Part shown: positions 45,028 through 46,021 of the stretch, in pieces
Numbering within the stretch: position 1 is the stretch's first letter
Layout of the letters: every line of letters begins with the position of its first letter
DNA from: Citromicrobium sp.
GTDB lineage: Bacteria > Pseudomonadota > Alphaproteobacteria > Sphingomonadales > Sphingomonadaceae
Direction: 5' to 3'
Length of the DNA stretch: 46,021 nucleotides
Assembly (NCBI GenBank): GCA_002729695.1
Contig: PBYQ01000028.1
Span: 1 to 46,021 of the forward strand
Made by a program: the position numbers and the translations under genes
The notes under the pieces: generated by a model
What the model was told of the DNA's origin: nothing
The model's database searches: none
Seen by the model: only the letters and a program-made list of their open reading frames with translations

Positions 45028-45741
45028 ATGACCGCACACAAGGAAGGCGACCCCACTACGCTCAGCCGGCTCTATGGCCGCAGCATCGGCAAGCCGCTGC
45101 GCGCGCGCCAGCAGGCGCTGGTAGACGAGCTGCTGCCCAAGATCGCCGTGCCCGAAGAAGGCCCGATCACCGCAGAGCGCCTGTTCGGCGAGGACTGCCC
45201 GCTGCATTTCGAGATCGGCTTCGGCGGGGGCGAGCACTTGGCCTATCGCGCCGACCTGCTGCCCAATCACGGTTTCATCGGGGCCGAGCCGTTCCTCAAC
45301 GGCGTCGCGCAGGCGCTGGTCCATGTCGAGGAACAGCGGCTCGCCAACGTTCGTCTGCACGATGGCGACGCGCTGGGGGTGCTGTCGCGCATTCCCGACG
45401 GCGCGCTGACGATGGCCTACCTGCTCCATCCCGATCCCTGGCCAAAGGCGCGCCACGCCAAGCGGCGGATGATGAACGACGGGCCAGTACGGATGATCGC
45501 GGACAAGCTGAAACCGGGCGGCGAGTTCCGCTTCGGCACCGATCACCCGGTCTATGTGCGTCACGCGCTGATGGTGATGCGGCGCTTCACCGATCCCGAG
45601 ACCGGACCTTTCGAGTGGGTGGTCGATAGCCCCGCCAGCTTCCAGCGGCGCCCCTCCGGCTGGTGCGAGACCCGCTACGAGAAAAAGGCCCGCGAACAGA
45701 TGGGCCATGAGGTCTGGTACTTTCGATTCAGGCGACGCTAG
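45028..45741 (+). CDS. trmB: tRNA (guanine-N7-)-methyltransferase
   Basis: 237-residue SAM-dependent enzyme that forms m7G46 in the variable loop of tRNAs. The start at 45028 (MTAHKEGDPTTLSRLYGR) is selected because the frame upstream (from 44929) has a hydrophobic tail unrelated to the family. It has LHFEIGFGGGEHLAYRA (SAM-binding motif I), GAEPFLNGVAQALVH, the catalytic segment LLHPDPWPKARHAKRRM, and FGTDHPVYVRHAL. The C-terminal ETRYEKKAREQMGHEVWY is the tRNA-contact region. In many alphaproteobacteria trmB follows metK, but here metK is about 20 kb away. The stop is followed immediately by a change to less GC-rich sequence. Confidence 0.95.
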   Translation: MTAHKEGDPTTLSRLYGRSIGKPLRARQQALVDELLPKIAVPEEGPITAERLFGEDCPLHFEIGFGGGEHLAYRADLLPNHGFIGAEPFLNGVAQALVHVEEQRLANVRLHDGDALGVLSRIPDGALTMAYLLHPDPWPKARHAKRRMMNDGPVRMIADKLKPGGEFRFGTDHPVYVRHALMVMRRFTDPETGPFEWVVDSPASFQRRPSGWCETRYEKKAREQMGHEVWYFRFRRR

Positions 45742-45868
45742 ACTACGCTGATGTTGTAAAAACAACGACTTAGCCAAAAATATCTACGCCAGGATTGCCT
45801 CCAATTCGCCCCTTTTTCCGCTTGCGTGATTACCCGGTGATTGCCAGAAAAAGGCCACGAGGTATCGC
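45742..45868. other. Putative genomic-island left boundary
   Basis: From the trmB stop onward the sequence is less GC-rich than the rest of the window, and an integrase gene begins at 45869. A short inverted repeat GTTGT (45753-45757) / ACAAC (45762-45766) lies here. An attachment core would be expected in this gap or in the 3' end of trmB, but it cannot be recognised without the other end of the element. Confidence 0.45.
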
Positions 45869-46021
45869 ATGGCAACAGGAAAAATCAGCAAGCGCACGGT
45901 CGATTCGCTCCCGGTTGGACCAAAGGAAAACTATCTTTGGGACACCGATCTCAAGGGCTTTGGCGTCAAGATTACAGCTGCTGGATCAATCAGTTACATA
46001 ATCCAGTTCCGAATGGGCGGA
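45869..46021 (+). CDS. Tyrosine-recombinase integrase, N-terminal fragment (runs out of the window)
   Basis: The first 51 residues of a site-specific integrase (MATGKISKRTVDSLPVGPKE, then NYLWDTDLKGFGVKITAAGS). WDTDLKGFGVKITAAG-type sequence followed by YIIQFRMGG is the hallmark of the Arm-DNA-binding (DUF4102/DUF3596-like) N-terminus of phage- and island-encoded tyrosine recombinases; the catalytic domain lies outside the window. Base and codon use are less GC-rich than in all genes to the left, which suggests horizontal acquisition. The 127-base gap after trmB has a GTTGT-AAAA-ACAAC hairpin at 45753-45766 and may hold an attachment site. No tRNA gene is seen. Confidence 0.8.
   Translation, partial: MATGKISKRTVDSLPVGPKENYLWDTDLKGFGVKITAAGSISYIIQFRMGG

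Noticed and set aside
45742..45868. tRNA gene as island attachment site
   Set aside because: No cloverleaf or tRNA-like segment could be found by eye in this gap.

Overview
The window looks like chromosome of a high-GC alphaproteobacterium of the order Sphingomonadales, most likely an Erythrobacteraceae member (Erythrobacter/Qipengyuania-like). The grounds are a CtrA cell-cycle regulator with Asp51, the order DUF4167-prmC-prfA-hisS, the lptB-rpoN pair, the lnt-metK pair, and GC-rich codon use throughout. The assignment is by family and gene-order recognition only. No rRNA, tRNA or CRISPR array is visible.

Layout. 1-1.5 kb: 3' part of groEL with a strong terminator. 1.5-5.2 kb: an ABC-2 permease/ATPase pair (minus strand) diverging from a DUF2975 membrane protein plus a small Xre-type regulator and a sulfotransferase, with two palindromes between the divergent genes. 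5.2-9.5 kb: secreted DUF305/LVIVD-propeller protein, host-attachment-like protein, class A beta-lactamase-fold hydrolase and a small acidic lipoprotein. 9.7-15.1 kb: polA, a CHASE3 sensor histidine kinase coupled to it, and an MscS channel. 15.1-17.4 kb: a two-domain AAA+ ATPase of the CDC48/VAT type, with an orphan terminator and possible small RNA upstream. 17.8-23.3 kb: scoA, two HAD-like lipoproteins, scoB, an alpha/beta hydrolase and a class III CoA transferase. 23.3-27.4 kb: lnt, metK and a DUF418 protein. 27.5-31.8 kb: hisS, prfA, prmC and DUF4167. 31.9-35.2 kb: M61 peptidase, DUF1345 protein and pyrophosphatase. 35.4-39.9 kb: BON-MscS channel, small membrane protein, lptB and rpoN, the last two separated by a tandem and inverted repeat. 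39.9-42.4 kb: an aromatic amino-acid operon (Tyr-rich leader peptide, chorismate mutase, prephenate dehydratase-like protein) divergent from ctrA. 42.5-45.7 kb: SLC13/TrkA-C transporter, a secreted protein and trmB. From about 45.74 kb the sequence becomes less GC-rich and an integrase gene begins, so a mobile island probably starts here.

Most of the window is housekeeping. The most interesting signal is an unlisted 41-codon gene at 41285-41410 (minus) with a good ribosome binding site and a run of six near-consecutive Tyr/Cys codons. It lies just upstream of chorismate mutase. The leader can form mutually exclusive stems, including an 11-bp perfect pairing between the leader-peptide tail and the region just before the chorismate mutase start. 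This reads as a leader-peptide attenuator for aromatic amino-acid synthesis. Other points of interest are a 33-bp perfect hairpin plus a 93-bp tandem duplication ahead of rpoN, an orphan minus-strand terminator preceded by a C-rich anti-Shine-Dalgarno-like stretch, a bacterial CDC48, and two HAD-like lipoproteins inside the scoA/scoB operon.
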